The translations under genes and the position numbers were made by a program. A DNA stretch of 64,000 bases from Semisulcospira habei. Its lineage: Eukaryota; Mollusca; Gastropoda; Semisulcospiridae. The stretch spans positions 119,669,444 to 119,733,443 of the forward strand of contig BTPG01000007.1 of the NCBI GenBank assembly GCA_036245525.1, written 5' to 3'. Every line of letters begins with the position of its first letter. Positions within the stretch are counted from its first letter, which is position 1. Shown piece after piece: positions 28,157-39,255 of the stretch. A model generated the notes under the pieces. It saw only the letters and a list, made by a program, of their open reading frames with translations, was not told the DNA's origin and did not search any database.

Positions 28157-28862
28157 TGGACCATAAAATGTTTTATGAGTGCTTCAAGTACCAGCATGTG
28201 CGTTTGAATGCCTGTGTATGTGTGCTGGAAGTGTTGGTTACTACTGTTTGTACTGATGCAGTTTTCATCTCTGGTATTTTATGACATTTTAAGAGTGCCA
28301 AAGCATCTTTGTGCTTAGAGGTGAAAATCAGTGCTAGCATCAACCTAGAACCATAAGTCAATTGGACTTCTGTTTGTGTTCAACTCTTTTTGCATTCGCT
28401 CTGTGAGCTACACGTGCAGTCACTACTGTCCGACCCGGGAGCAGGTGCTAAGGGTTTTTACATCACTCTGTGGCCTTCACCTGGCATCCCAGTCCGAACC
28501 AGCCACTGCTGGGGAAACCCCCGGGGATCCAATCACATCTTCCCAGTAGGCAAAGGTCCTCGGGGCCCATGACGGCTGCAGTGGACCCACGCATGGCTGT
28601 GCGTTGGCCCATTGCAGCCATCATGGGCTCGAAGATGTTTTGCTCGGCTTTTTTTTTTGTTGCATGCCAACATCCTCCTATTCATGAAATAAGGGGTCTG
28701 TAACTGACATTTTCATTCACAAATGGTACGTGGAGAAATGGGGGCAACATTCCCGACGATGCAGAGGAGTAGATACGTTATTTTAGAGAAGATGAAGAGA
28801 AAAACAATTAGTAGAATTAGATATTAACTTTGAACTTATTGAAGATCACTTTGATGCAGAGT
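28157..28862. other. COX6A downstream region; no gene seen
   Basis: Includes a GC-rich stretch (28390-28630) with no recognisable domain or repeat structure. Confidence 0.5.
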
Positions 28863-28876
28863 TACACTGCAAGCGG

Positions 28877-29655
28877 CATTACTGTCCCACACTCATCAAC
28901 AAATGCAGAACAAGACCACGAGGCTTGCTGACATCTCGTCCCAAGTGGGCCTCACCATTCACAAACAGAAAACAAAGACAATGAGGCTGAACGCAACCAG
29001 GGAAGAACCAGTCTTGCTTGCTGGCACCCCGTTGGAGGAGGTGGAGTCCTTCACCTATCTCGGGAGCATCATAGACAAAAAAGGCGGCACTGATGCAGAT
29101 GTCAGAGCACGAATCGGTAAAGCCAGAGCAGCCTTTCTCCAGTTGAAAAAAGTGTGGAGTTCCAGAGAGCTGTCACAACACACCAAAGTCCGGATTTTCA
29201 ACTCCAATGTAAAAGCAGTTCTCCTATATGGAGCAGAGACATGGAGATTGACAAAAACCACAGTCAACAGAGTACAGACCTTCATGAACAGTTGCCTTAG
29301 AAGAATTTTGAAAATCCACTGGCCAGAGAAGATCAGCAACGTCAGACTCTGGGAGAGAACAGAGCAGATAACAGCAGAGAATGAAATTGGGCGAAGAAGA
29401 TGGGGATGGATCGGTCACAGTCTGAGAAAGCCAGCTTCCAGTATCACTAGGCAGGCATTGTCATGGAACCCCCAGGGAAAGAGGAAAAGAGGTAGGCCGA
29501 GAAACTCCTGGCGTCGAGACCTCCAAGCAGACATCAAGAGACTGGGAACCACCTGGAGTAGAATTGAAGGAGAAGCACAGGACAGGAGTTGCTGGAGGTC
29601 TCTCGTCGACGGCCTATACCCGGGTAGGGGTGACAGGCGTAAGTAAGTAAGTAAG
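28877..29655 (+). pseudogene. 5'-truncated RTE LINE copy
   Basis: Same family as 7661-10993. A perfect 14-bp duplication (TACACTGCAAGCGG) at 28863-28876 and 29656-29669. The frame is open for 247 codons, from just after the FADD box through the thumb (TLEEVESFTYLGSIIDKKGG-like, LYGAETWRL) to GRPRNSWRRDLQADIK. The 3' end is AAGTAAGTAAGT. A young, clean insertion. Confidence 0.9.
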
Positions 29656-29887
29656 TACACTGCAAGCGGTTCAAATGTTAACGTTTCTCTTGGACCTTTT
29701 TGTCATGGCAGTCGGCCTCGTAAGCGATACAAGTTGCCGAGTTAATGGAAGCAACAGGCCCCACTCACAATCTACAGGGGTAGCAGACCATTAGAATATT
29801 TCTACGTGCATTTCTTTTTAGCTGCGAGTATGAAAAGTTTGCAAAATTCCTGCCCAAAAAGTAAAATTCTACCAATGACATTTGCTT

Positions 29888-30520
29888 ATCTCCTGACCCT
29901 TGACCTTTCCAAAGGGTAGTCTGAATTAGCATGCATAGAAAGGTCTTGCTATCTCTGTACCAGGTTTGGGATGGAGGTTGTAAATAGTATTCGAGAAAAA
30001 ACAATTTTTGTCCCAATAGACTGTGACCTATTTTCTGATATCTTGTGACCCTTGACCTTTCCGAGGGGTCATCCAAATTAGTATGCATAGGGAGATCTTA
30101 CCATTAGGTATCTCTGTACCAAGTTTGGGTTTAAAGTTGTGAATAGTATTTGAGAAAAAACATCTTTTGTCAAAATATGGCTATTTGGACCTATTTCCCG
30201 ATCTCGTGACCCTTGATATTTCGAGGGGTCGACCAATTTAGTATGCTTATCACCAGGTATCTTTGTACCAAGTTTGGGTTTGAAGTTCTAAATAATACTT
30301 GAGAAAACAAACTGTGTCAAAATATGGCTATTTTTGACCTAATTCCTTATCCCCTGTGACCTTTAAGAGAGGTCATTCAAATTGGTATGTTTAGAAAGGT
30401 CTTGCCACAAAGTATCCTTGAGCCAAGTTTGAAGACTGTGGCTTGAATAGTCTCCGAGAAAATGTTAAAGTTTACCAGGGACGGACTACCACTGTCCCAA
30501 AACATACTTTTGCTTCGCAC
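29888..30520 (+). repeat. Satellite-bearing element, array 2
   Basis: Four diverged units of the family at 18378-20034, starting near 29897, 30049, 30208 and 30357. It ends in TTCGCACATGAGCCC. A start-type motif in reverse (GCACGTGAGCCTTGACGG) lies at about 30648. Confidence 0.8.
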
Positions 30521-31135
30521 ATGAGCCCAAAATGCATGAATTTTGTGGTTGCAGCCAGCCCTTTCCTTATGTTCGAACACTTATTTTAGTGACCTGTTGG
30601 AAAGTCAAGGTCGCAAAGGTCATTAATTATATGGATCAGTCATGCACGTGAGCCTTGACGGCTTTGCCATTCTTATTTTATTTCCAATATATTTTTTTGT
30701 AAAACCAAACATCCAAAACAAACACCTTGACCATGTGACGCTATCTGTAACACTGTGGAGATGACCCTCTGTGACAAATTGTGATGGCAGCATATGACCC
30801 GTTTGCAGGGCTTGGATTTGGGTGTGGTAGGACACGGCATTCGCTTTTTGGACGCAAGCCAAGTGCACGATTTGTTTACTAATACAGTAACAGAGCTTTG
30901 TCACAAGGATTTGGTGGGACGTTATGTGACGGCAACATGACTCGTCCACTCTAGCTACATGTCGTGACCACGCATTTACAGTGTAACCACTTTCCAATAC
31001 TTACGCCAAATCTCAGTGCTCTTAGGGTGTCGGGCAATCCCAGTATGGCCTCTCAAACAAAGCAGCTATATCTTTCCTGTTGAGACAAAACAGAATGCCT
31101 ACACTAGAGTTTCTATAATAAAAAAAAAAAAAAAT
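30521..31135. other. No gene seen
   Basis: Diverse AT-rich sequence ending in a poly-A run (31121-31134) just left of the LINE target duplication. Confidence 0.5.
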
Positions 31136-31372
31136 TGAATGCAAAAGTTAGTTAGTTAGTTAGTTATTTGGGTTTAACGCCGAGCAGGCGACTAAGGCCA
31201 TCTCACGGCGGGATGGGTAAAAATCTGGTCAGCCAGACTAAAAGCAAGGTCTTAAGACAAGATGTAAATATAGATTAAAAATCTCAGGCTAAAATGTCGC
31301 ACATGTCTTTAAAAGAAACGTCTACAGACTCTCAAAAAGGGCAAATAAAAAATTCACATAGTCAATGAATGC

Positions 31373-34300
31373 TCAGATCTTGTTAAAAATATTGCATTCT
31401 CTCAAAAAATTGAAGATTTTGTCCGGAGGAACATCCCGGAACAAAACCTTCAAGGAGTCTGCTGTGAAGTGTTTATATCTGGTGTCAATGAGGTCAGCAC
31501 AATACAGCAAAAAGTGTCGAACAGAAAACTGCTCATCACAGGCAAAACACCATGGACGCTCATCCTGTTTAAGTAAGTAAGAGTGCGTAACATACGTGTG
31601 CCCGATGTGAAGCCGAGCAAGGACAGTCTCCTCACGGCGGCTGCCGCAGCGGAAAGGTAGACTGTCAGACAACTTAGGAAGAGCTTCATGAAGCTTGTTC
31701 CCTTCCTCTTTGTCCCACTCGGACTGCCACTCGCGGGCTATGTACGCACTAATAACAGGTTTAAAATCACTATAGACAGTCTGTGTGTCAGGGACAGGGT
31801 CACTGCGGGCACTGTTGGCAGCAGAATCTGCGATTCTGTTGCCTTCGATGCCCACATGGCCCGGGACCCAAATAAAAATGATGTCATAATATTCCTTCAT
31901 CAAGTCCGCGTAGAGCTCTCTAATCTGCACCAGCAGTGGATGGTCTGTTCCCGCGCCCTGAAGGGCCTGCAGGGCAGAAAGAGAGTCAGACAGAATCAGG
32001 AAGTTCCTTTCCCGAGACTGATAGGCATGCTTGAGTGCTAGCAGAATTGCCTGCAGTTCTGCACTAAATACAGAGGAATGGTCAGGGAGACGGAGCTTAA
32101 ATGGGCGTCTAGGATGGCGAGAGGACACTGCAGCCGCAGCCACTCTTCCATCCTCAGATTTGGACCCATCCGTATAAAGACGACAATAGCCAGGAAAAAT
32201 TGAAAGGAGTTCATTGAGGCTCTGTTGGTATATGGCTGGTGGAGTACAATCCTTCTTGTGGGCAGTCAAGTCCAGCAAGATGTCAGGAACTGGTAGTAGC
32301 CAGGGTGGAGTGACGTGTTGCAGAGATTCCGAAACTTTGTCCAGGTCCACTCCGGCCGCCTGCAGATGAGGTCGGACACGGAAGGAAAGTGGACGGACAG
32401 CTCCTGGATGGGCATCGTAAATCTCTGCAAACGACGGGGTAAAAACACAATCATAGGCAGGATTTTCTGGATGGGCCTTCAGCTTCAGAACGTAGCTGAG
32501 CATGAGGCGGATGCGGCGGAGCCTGAGAGAAGGCTCCCCTGCCTCTGCATACAGACTAGGAACTGGAGATGTCCTGAAGGCTCCCAGACATATGCGCAGA
32601 CCTTGATGGTGAATTGTGTTCAGACGCTGTAGAACAGACTTGGAAGCCGAGCCATATACCACAGAGCCGTAATCCAGTTTGGACCGAACAAGGGCCCGGT
32701 ACAGTCGAAGTAAGACGATACGGTCTGCACCCCAGTCAGTACGACCAACGACACGAAGAATGTCGAGGGCCTTCCGACAAGAGGTTCTAAGGTAGTTAAC
32801 ATGGTTGCGGAAGGTCAATCTTTTGTCAAAGATGACCCCCAGAAACTTTGCCTCTTCGGCCACCTGAATTGGCACTCCAGCAATGCTCAGGGTAGGTTTT
32901 GGAAAAAATTTCATTTGGTTAGTAAAATGCACACAGACTGTCTTGGAGGGCGAGAACCTGAATCCGTTGAGAGACACCCACCCCTGGATGCGATCAACGC
33001 ACAGCTGCAAGCGCCTCTCAAGGGACGCAAGTCCTCGACCTCGTGCACACAAAGCAAAGTCGTCCACAAACAAAGAGCATTCAGAATCATCCTTGACGGC
33101 CTTTACAATGTTATTTATTTTAATGCTAAATAAAACAGGAGATAGAATGCTGCCCTGCGGGACACCCATCTCCTGTTCAAAGGAGTCGGAGAGGGTGGAG
33201 CCCACACGGACATGGAACGACCTGTTAGACAAAAAATTGTGAATAAAAACAGGCAGGTGCCCTTTAAAACCCATGTCCGACAAATCAGACATTATACCAT
33301 ACTTCCAGGTAGTGTCATATGCCTTTTCAAGATCAAAGAAAATTGCATAGACATGCTGCTTGTTGACAAAAGCATCTCGGATAAAAGACTCAAAGCGGAC
33401 TAGATGGTCAGTTGTACTACGGAAGCGCCGGAAACCGCACTGGAGGTCTGTGATGAGACCACGTGACTCAAGATGCCACACCAGTCGGGCGTTGACCAAG
33501 CGTTCCATAGTCTTACATAAACATGATGTCAAAGCTATTGGCCGGTAGTTGCCCGGGTCGGAAGGATCCTTACCCGGCTTGGGGATTGGCACAACCACAG
33601 CCTGGCGCCAAGATGGCGGAAAACGACCGGTTATCCAGATATGGTTAAAGGCCTTGAGAAGTACAAGGAGTGAATCCTCAGGCAGATGAGTTAGGAGCTG
33701 ATAATGGATGGTATCTAATCCAGCAGCAGAGTCAGTACATTTCAGCATGGCTTGCTGCAATTCTGAAAATGTAAAGGGGGCATTATAGTCTTCCGAGTTA
33801 TCTGATATAAAATCACAAGCACAAGAGTCTCGCTTCTCCTTCTCTCTCTGGAAGAAAGGTGAATAATGCTCTGTTGAAGAATTATGGGCAATGGTGGAGG
33901 CAAGCAAATTGGCCACAGCCTTTTTATCTGTGACCAAACTGGCACCATCTCTAAGATGGCCAACAGAAGCCGAGCCACCCCTGCCCCTAATTCTTCGAAC
34001 AGCCTTCCAGACTTTTTGGGACGGAGTCCTAGAAGATAAAGATGAGACAAAGCGTCTCCAGGAAGCACGGCGTTCGCGTTTAAAAATGTAACGGGCTTTC
34101 GCCCGCTGTCTTTTAAATGTTAAAATATTTGCTTGCGACGGATTACGAAAAGCACGTCGCTGAGCAGATTTGCGTATTTTTTGGGCCTTGCGGCACTCTT
34201 CATTGAACCATGGTACTCTCGGCCTCCGAGGGACTGATGTGGAAGTTCTAGGGATGGTTTCACCTGCTACGTCCAACAAAATCAAAGTAAAACAAGAAAC

Positions 34301-35065
34301 AGGTTCTTCAGCTGACATGACCACCTCCTCTGTAAGACGAGACTGACAGAGGGAGGCAAACAGAGGCCAGTTAGCTTTCTTGAGATTCCAGCGCCCCACC
34401 GGCGAATCCTCCACACAGCTGACCGATGACAGGACTACTGGGAAGTGGTCACTACCACACAGGTCATCGTGAACCTTCCAGTCAAAGTCCAGCATGAGAG
34501 AAGGATCACACACAGTGAGGTCTAGAACAGAACTAGATCCGGAACCTGAGTTAGAGTATGTAGGTGAGCCATCGTTAAAGACACACAGGTTAAGTTGAGA
34601 AAAAACATCTTCTAACATCTGACCTCTGCCATCATAGTGGTCACTGCCCCAAAGGTGAGCGTGACCGTTAAAATCCCCCATGAGAATAAAGGGAGGGGGC
34701 AGTTGATCTACTAAGTTAAAAATATCATTGCTACAGACCCGCAGTGATGGTGGCAGGTAAATACTGCATATGGTTATGGTCTTCTTTAAGGTAACCCGAG
34801 CTGCGACAGCCTGAAGACAGGTGTCGATGCTAACGGGGCTACATAAAATTTGGCTACTAATGAGAAGAGCCGCTCCACCCGAGCGCCTCTCCGAATCAGA
34901 GCCTTTATGTATAACATTAAAACCATTAAAGGACACAGGGTCAGAAGTCTTCAGGTAAGTCTCCTGAAGAGATATTACTGAGGGGTTATAGAACTTGACT
35001 AAAAGACGCAATTCCTCAAAGTTAGCTTGAAAACCACGACAATTCCACTGAAGCAAAGAGTCCAT
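31373..35065 (-). CDS. LINE ORF2: endonuclease, reverse transcriptase, RNase H
   Basis: 1230 codons without interruption. Endonuclease, residues 1-210: QWNCRG (Asn8), QET (Glu35), MGDFNGHAHLWGSDH (Asp131, Asn133) and SDHFPV (205-210). RT, about 480-830: PIPKPGKDPSDPGNYRPIAL, motif A FFDLEKAYD (Asp578), MGVPQGSILSPVLF, motif C FVDD (666-669). RNase H, about 960-1085: YTDGSKSEDG (Asp966), FSAELQAILLAL (Glu1003), ILSDSLSAL (Asp1027), [17 protein letters not shown] (Asp1080). A CCHC-like motif (CFACDEQFSVRHFLLYC) lies near the C-terminus. All catalytic residues I can check are present. The enzyme would carry out target-primed reverse transcription in the nucleus. Confidence 0.95.
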   Translation of the reverse strand: MDSLLQWNCRGFQANFEELRLLVKFYNPSVISLQETYLKTSDPVSFNGFNVIHKGSDSERRSGGAALLISSQILCSPVSIDTCLQAVAARVTLKKTITICSIYLPPSLRVCSNDIFNLVDQLPPPFILMGDFNGHAHLWGSDHYDGRGQMLEDVFSQLNLCVFNDGSPTYSNSGSGSSSVLDLTVCDPSLMLDFDWKVHDDLCGSDHFPVVLSSVSCVEDSPVGRWNLKKANWPLFASLCQSRLTEEVVMSAEEPVSCFTLILLDVAGETIPRTSTSVPRRPRVPWFNEECRKAQKIRKSAQRRAFRNPSQANILTFKRQRAKARYIFKRERRASWRRFVSSLSSRTPSQKVWKAVRRIRGRGGSASVGHLRDGASLVTDKKAVANLLASTIAHNSSTEHYSPFFQREKEKRDSCACDFISDNSEDYNAPFTFSELQQAMLKCTDSAAGLDTIHYQLLTHLPEDSLLVLLKAFNHIWITGRFPPSWRQAVVVPIPKPGKDPSDPGNYRPIALTSCLCKTMERLVNARLVWHLESRGLITDLQCGFRRFRSTTDHLVRFESFIRDAFVNKQHVYAIFFDLEKAYDTTWKYGIMSDLSDMGFKGHLPVFIHNFLSNRSFHVRVGSTLSDSFEQEMGVPQGSILSPVLFSIKINNIVKAVKDDSECSLFVDDFALCARGRGLASLERRLQLCVDRIQGWVSLNGFRFSPSKTVCVHFTNQMKFFPKPTLSIAGVPIQVAEEAKFLGVIFDKRLTFRNHVNYLRTSCRKALDILRVVGRTDWGADRIVLLRLYRALVRSKLDYGSVVYGSASKSVLQRLNTIHHQGLRICLGAFRTSPVPSLYAEAGEPSLRLRRIRLMLSYVLKLKAHPENPAYDCVFTPSFAEIYDAHPGAVRPLSFRVRPHLQAAGVDLDKVSESLQHVTPPWLLPVPDILLDLTAHKKDCTPPAIYQQSLNELLSIFPGYCRLYTDGSKSEDGRVAAAAVSSRHPRRPFKLRLPDHSSVFSAELQAILLALKHAYQSRERNFLILSDSLSALQALQGAGTDHPLLVQIRELYADLMKEYYDIIFIWVPGHVGIEGNRIADSAANSARSDPVPDTQTVYSDFKPVISAYIAREWQSEWDKEEGNKLHEALPKLSDSLPFRCGSRREETVLARLHIGHTYVTHSYLLKQDERPWCFACDEQFSVRHFLLYCADLIDTRYKHFTADSLKVLFRDVPPDKIFNFLRECNIFNKI

Positions 35066-35067
35066 GA

Positions 35068-36507
35068 TTAAGTCTTATCTGGGGGTAAGGAGTTTTTCCC
35101 CCCTTTTTCCTTTACCTTGGAAGGAGTTGAAGAAACAGAGGGGGGCCGGCTCCCGGGCCTCCTCTGGTTCTTCGGAGAGGAAGGGGGTGGAGCTGCCGCA
35201 GCATCAGCAACAACAACTTCCACTCCCTCCATCTGCTCCTCCAGTGCAGCATATTTGTTTTGAAGGGGGACATCTGTGTTCCCCTTCTGGGCCCGTGCGC
35301 ACAGCGGTCCCATAGATTTCTTAGACTTCTGGTCCTGGGCAGCGTTCCTGCCGCTAGAGTTAGCGGCCTTAGAAGGCTGACCAGAGCCAGAAGCCTTTGG
35401 AGTTGACTGACTAACAGGTTTGGGTGGGGGCTGAGGCTTAGGGGCAACAGAAGGCGGCACAACCGGACCGGCCGTGTCCGCCTTCTGCGTTCCCTGGCTC
35501 CTTGTCACCACCGGAGGAGGGTTACTCTCCAGGGGCGAGATGAGCCGAGGCTCCGCCCCCAACCAAGAAGTTGGGGTCTGACATGAAAAGTCTTTGGTGG
35601 GGCGCTTGCCTGCCACCGCTGCACTAAAAGTATACACAGAGGTGTTAGAGGTTGGGGCAGCCGCAGCTGCACCAGGGCCTTCAACCAGTTTTTTGGCATC
35701 CAGAAAGGACAACCCCTTCTCCACACGCACCTGCTGAATCTTGCACTCGGATATCCAACGAGGGCATTTCTTATCCGAAGCCATATGCGCCCCCTGGCAA
35801 TTCACACACAGGGGGGTGGCTGTGCAGGACTCAGCAGAGTGTCCGGGCCTAGTGCAACGGGCGCATGAAGCCTCTGCCTGACGGCATGTCTTCTGCCCAT
35901 GGCCATACTTTTGGCACTTAAAGCACCGGAGGGGAAGAGGGACGTACTTTTTCACTCTCAGGGAGTAGTAACCTCCCCAGATGGTAGTAGGAGGGGTGGG
36001 GGTGCCAAACGTCAGGATGATGGTAGGGAGACGGATCTCCCCACCACCTCGCTTGGAAGCGAAGCGCCTGACGCAAGTCACCCCCTGAGACTTAAGGTTC
36101 CTTACAAGTTCATCTTCTGACAGTTCTGCCAAAGCTTGATCTTTGATTACGCCTCTTGACGAATTCATAGTTTTGTGGGGTGTGACTTCCACAGGAGTGT
36201 CTCCGATGGAAGAGAGCCCCAGTAGCCCGCTGGAGTGTGCCCGAGTACGGCACTCCACCAGCAAGTCACCAGACCTGAGGCGCTGGGCGTCAGGCCTGCC
36301 AACACGGCTCCTGAGGGTCTCCCCCACCAGAAAAGGATGCAGCTTGGTAACTGGTTTCTCCTTCATCTTGCTATGGACAATGAGGAAGCGAGGCCATACG
36401 GCCGACGCCTGAGGCGTCGCTTCCTCACAGTCTGAATCACTGTCATGTTCAAATTCGGTGTCTATATGCCGTTTCTGTGCTAGTTTTGGTTTTTTTGTTT
36501 TATCCAT
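35068..36507 (-). CDS. LINE ORF1 protein: RNA-binding, three CCHC knuckles
   Basis: 479 codons. An acidic/basic N-terminus (residues 1-35) is followed by a region of about residues 38-190 that resembles the RRM-like part of I-group ORF1 proteins. Then come three zinc knuckles at residues 195-248 (CFKCQKYGHGQKTC, CARCTRPGHSAESC, CVNCQGAHMASDKKC). The C-terminus is Pro/Ser/Lys-rich and low complexity. Such proteins coat the element RNA and help strand transfer. The stop (TAA) lies two bases before the ORF2 ATG, which suggests ORF2 is translated by re-initiation. Confidence 0.9.
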   Translation of the reverse strand: MDKTKKPKLAQKRHIDTEFEHDSDSDCEEATPQASAVWPRFLIVHSKMKEKPVTKLHPFLVGETLRSRVGRPDAQRLRSGDLLVECRTRAHSSGLLGLSSIGDTPVEVTPHKTMNSSRGVIKDQALAELSEDELVRNLKSQGVTCVRRFASKRGGGEIRLPTIILTFGTPTPPTTIWGGYYSLRVKKYVPLPLRCFKCQKYGHGQKTCRQAEASCARCTRPGHSAESCTATPLCVNCQGAHMASDKKCPRWISECKIQQVRVEKGLSFLDAKKLVEGPGAAAAAPTSNTSVYTFSAAVAGKRPTKDFSCQTPTSWLGAEPRLISPLESNPPPVVTRSQGTQKADTAGPVVPPSVAPKPQPPPKPVSQSTPKASGSGQPSKAANSSGRNAAQDQKSKKSMGPLCARAQKGNTDVPLQNKYAALEEQMEGVEVVVADAAAAPPPSSPKNQRRPGSRPPSVSSTPSKVKEKGGKNSLPPDKT

Positions 36508-37163
36508 ATTATATTAGTAGAGATATTCATCCCCCGGGGGTCCCCGCCCGCCACCGAGCCCAACAAGGGAAAGTGCAACTGTCGGCGGGTCTCCAGCCGA
36601 CGCACAATGGAGACTGCCCGAAAGATATACTCAAGGGGGTAAGCCCGATTGAACCGTTTGAGCCACCGCCTTCTATCACACCGTTGAATGCAGGGGAATA
36701 CTGGCGTAAAGCACCTAATCAGCATCAAAGGCTATAGCATGGTGCTCCGTATAGCAACCCGCATGTCAACAGTGGGATAGGGCTCAACGTGACAAGAGCC
36801 GATTGACTAGGCCGGTACGACTAGCCTCCCGTTTAGGCAGAAGTCAAGGCCAAAGTGGAGTGTTTCAGCCACCAGGATCCTCTTCTCCCCCGACACGGGT
36901 CTCCAAGCACGGCAAACACTTGGGATCCAAAGGACCAAAAAGTCACGAGTATTTTTAAGGACCAATCCAACATGGTACAACCTGGGTTAGCACAGCTCCT
37001 TAAAAACCGGACCAGTGAAAAGGCTGAACAACATATCTGTTGACATCAAGTCCTAATCCTGGACAAAGATGGCACCCGTCTGCTAGCCCACTCAGTCAGG
37101 GACTGAGCGGACTACCCACCTACACCACGTGGAGGCCGGTGCCGGGTAGGCTGAATGCAAAAG

Positions 37164-37950
37164 GGACGAGGGCTAAATGACACAGACTAAATCAGTGAAT
37201 GCATAGGAGAATGCACGCTTAATGCACTAGAGATGAAGCCAACCCAAAAANATGAATGCAAAGAAATGAAGGTGCAAAGAAAATGCAATCTGAACACATT
37301 TTATTGTACACCATTTTTACAATGAAGGAATGTTCCATCGGTTCACAAACAAGCATCAATTATTTTTATATCGACATTGCATACTGCTTACATTAACCCC
37401 TTCACTGCTAAGAGAAAGTGAATGAGCTAGCTGCAATATATGTAGGTCCTTAGGGTTCCATGGGGATCTATGCCTCTTGCTGACACCACTTAGTACCAAT
37501 GTTCATTGTGCAGTTGAGGTTTTTTGACAGAAAGTTAAACTTGGTGTTACTAATCACTTGTTAGGCGACTGAAATTTGAATAAATACTACCTACAATTAA
37601 TTTTCTAGAAACCTGAACTGTTTATGATGGAAACAAAGCAAGAAACTACTGAGGGAAATCTGAAATAGTTGAAACGTCTTTGCTAGTATTGTTGACAACT
37701 GTTTGACTGAAAACATCAAACGCTGATCTTTAAAAAATGTTTACACATCCCCTGAATAAAAGAATCTGCCCATCACTTCAAAATCTTCCTCCTCCCAAAA
37801 AGAGAAAGAAAGGAAACATAAAAATGAAAAATAATTTATTACTGATTAGTGTTCTAAAATCCTGCACACAACATGCAAACATCCAAATCCCCTAGTAAAA
37901 CATCTAACAGGCATGGGAATTGCCCAAGCAAAAATCATCTGAAACAGGAC
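37164..37950. other. No gene seen; one undetermined base
   Basis: AT-rich sequence with an N at 37251, which marks an assembly uncertainty. A half copy of the CTCATGAGGATC palindrome lies at 37452-37482. Confidence 0.5.
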
Positions 37951-38004
37951 CTTCAACCTGATGCAAAAGGCCTCCACCACGCTAGATCTTGTTTCCGCGA
38001 GGGA

Positions 38005-38330
38005 CAGGTGGGGGGGGGGGGGGGGGGGGGACGACGGACCTTACTTGCTTCTGGGCACCAGAAAATCAAACAGTGGTGAGGGGGGGGGGGGGGGGGGGGG
38101 GTGGGGGGGAGGAAGGACGACGGACCATGCTTGTTTCTGGCCGCCGCAAAATGGAAAATCAAACAGAGGGGGGGGGGGGGGGGGGGGAGACGGCGGACCT
38201 TCCTTGCTTCTGGGCAGGCACCGGAAAATGAAATGGGGGGGGGGGGGAATAGGCGACGGGCCTTCCATGCCTGCTTTTTGGCGCCAGCAAATCAAACAGT
38301 GAAGGGGGGAGGGAGGAAGAGGGGTCTGCC
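38005..38330 (+). repeat. G-run minisatellite
   Basis: Four units of about 65-80 bp, each GACGGACCTTNCTTGCTTCTGG-like followed by AAATCAAACAG and a run of 10-24 G. G runs lie near 38010-38030, 38080-38108, 38167-38187 and 38236-38247. Strong G-quadruplex potential. Run lengths may be unreliable. Confidence 0.8.
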
Positions 38331-39131
38331 CGCCTAAGTTAGGGGTTTACTGCATGGCGCACTCAGACGGGCCACAGACACGGCCTGCCGCGGAGTAAAA
38401 TCGGTGCTTTGCTCGTTTTCAGCTACCCACAATCGGTTTTCGCGGATGCGCCTTTTTTATTTCGCGGACGATTTTTTTTTCCTCCGCAGAATCCCGCGGA
38501 CAATTCCCATGCCTGAGCTAAAATTAGAAAAGATACAACAAAACATACTACAAATACAACTATATACCACTTATTTATTTTTAAATACAAAAAAGACAAT
38601 CATTTAGAGATTTTAACTGCTTGAAACAGTAGTAAGAGTAGCCCTGACACTTGAAGTGAGACCTAAAACAGGAATATATGTGACCGCTCTGACAAAGTCG
38701 CTGTGTACGATGCAAAGAAAATGGTGGTAGGAGTTTTGCAGCCATTTTCAGTTCTGTGATCTTAAAATTGTAATACACCACAAGCCGTATGCATGAATCT
38801 ACCTCTAAATTAGTAAAAATGTTATTAAATCACCTACTCTGGCATGCTTACTGATGCATGAAAATCTTTCACGTCAGATTTCTCCAAGGCCATCACTCAA
38901 AAACAGTACTCTAAATGTTAATTACTTTGGACTATATTGGCATACATGTGTATCATACATCAATATAAAGCTTTTTGTCTGAAGATTCTAAAGATATCAA
39001 CCACTCAAAATGCTCCAAAATACACTTTGATCTGGTTTTGTCGGTGCAGGTCACGTACAAGAAAATGATCAACAAGAAAAGAAACATGCTCTGAACAATT
39101 TACTAAACTGTTCTTGCTTGTCCTTGCAAAG
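38331..39131. other. No gene seen
   Basis: AT-rich sequence between the G-rich minisatellite and the DIRS left terminal repeat. Confidence 0.5.
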
Positions 39132-39255
39132 TATTTGTTTCCTAAAAAACATTACCGATGGCATTACTGATAGGAAGACCTGCCTAGCTACCGATTTCAG
39201 CATAAGTCTCCGCTGTGTAAAGCAACACAACCGGGGGGAGTCGTTTTATAGAACT

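Larger units (their letters stand above)
31148..37151 (-). mobile_element. Complete I-group (Nimb-like) LINE, 6.0 kb
   Basis: Perfect 12-bp target duplication TGAATGCAAAAG at 31136-31147 and 37152-37163. On the minus strand: a GC-rich 5' UTR (36508-37151), ORF1, ORF2 two bases later, and a 3' UTR ending GGCGTTAAACCCAAATAACT with TAAC repeats. Both ORFs are open end to end. RNase H downstream of RT places it in the I group; Nimb elements of molluscs are the nearest match I know, from memory. Intact ORFs plus an undamaged duplication indicate recent insertion and possible activity. Confidence 0.93.

Noticed and set aside
35111..36737. Plus-strand open frames opposite ORF1 of the complete LINE
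   Set aside because: Antisense shadows of the intact minus-strand ORF.
37251..37251. The single N as a biological feature
   Set aside because: It marks an undetermined base in the assembly.
37953..38337. Glycine- and proline-rich open frames of 70-110 codons
   Set aside because: They are G-run minisatellite frames, open on both strands.
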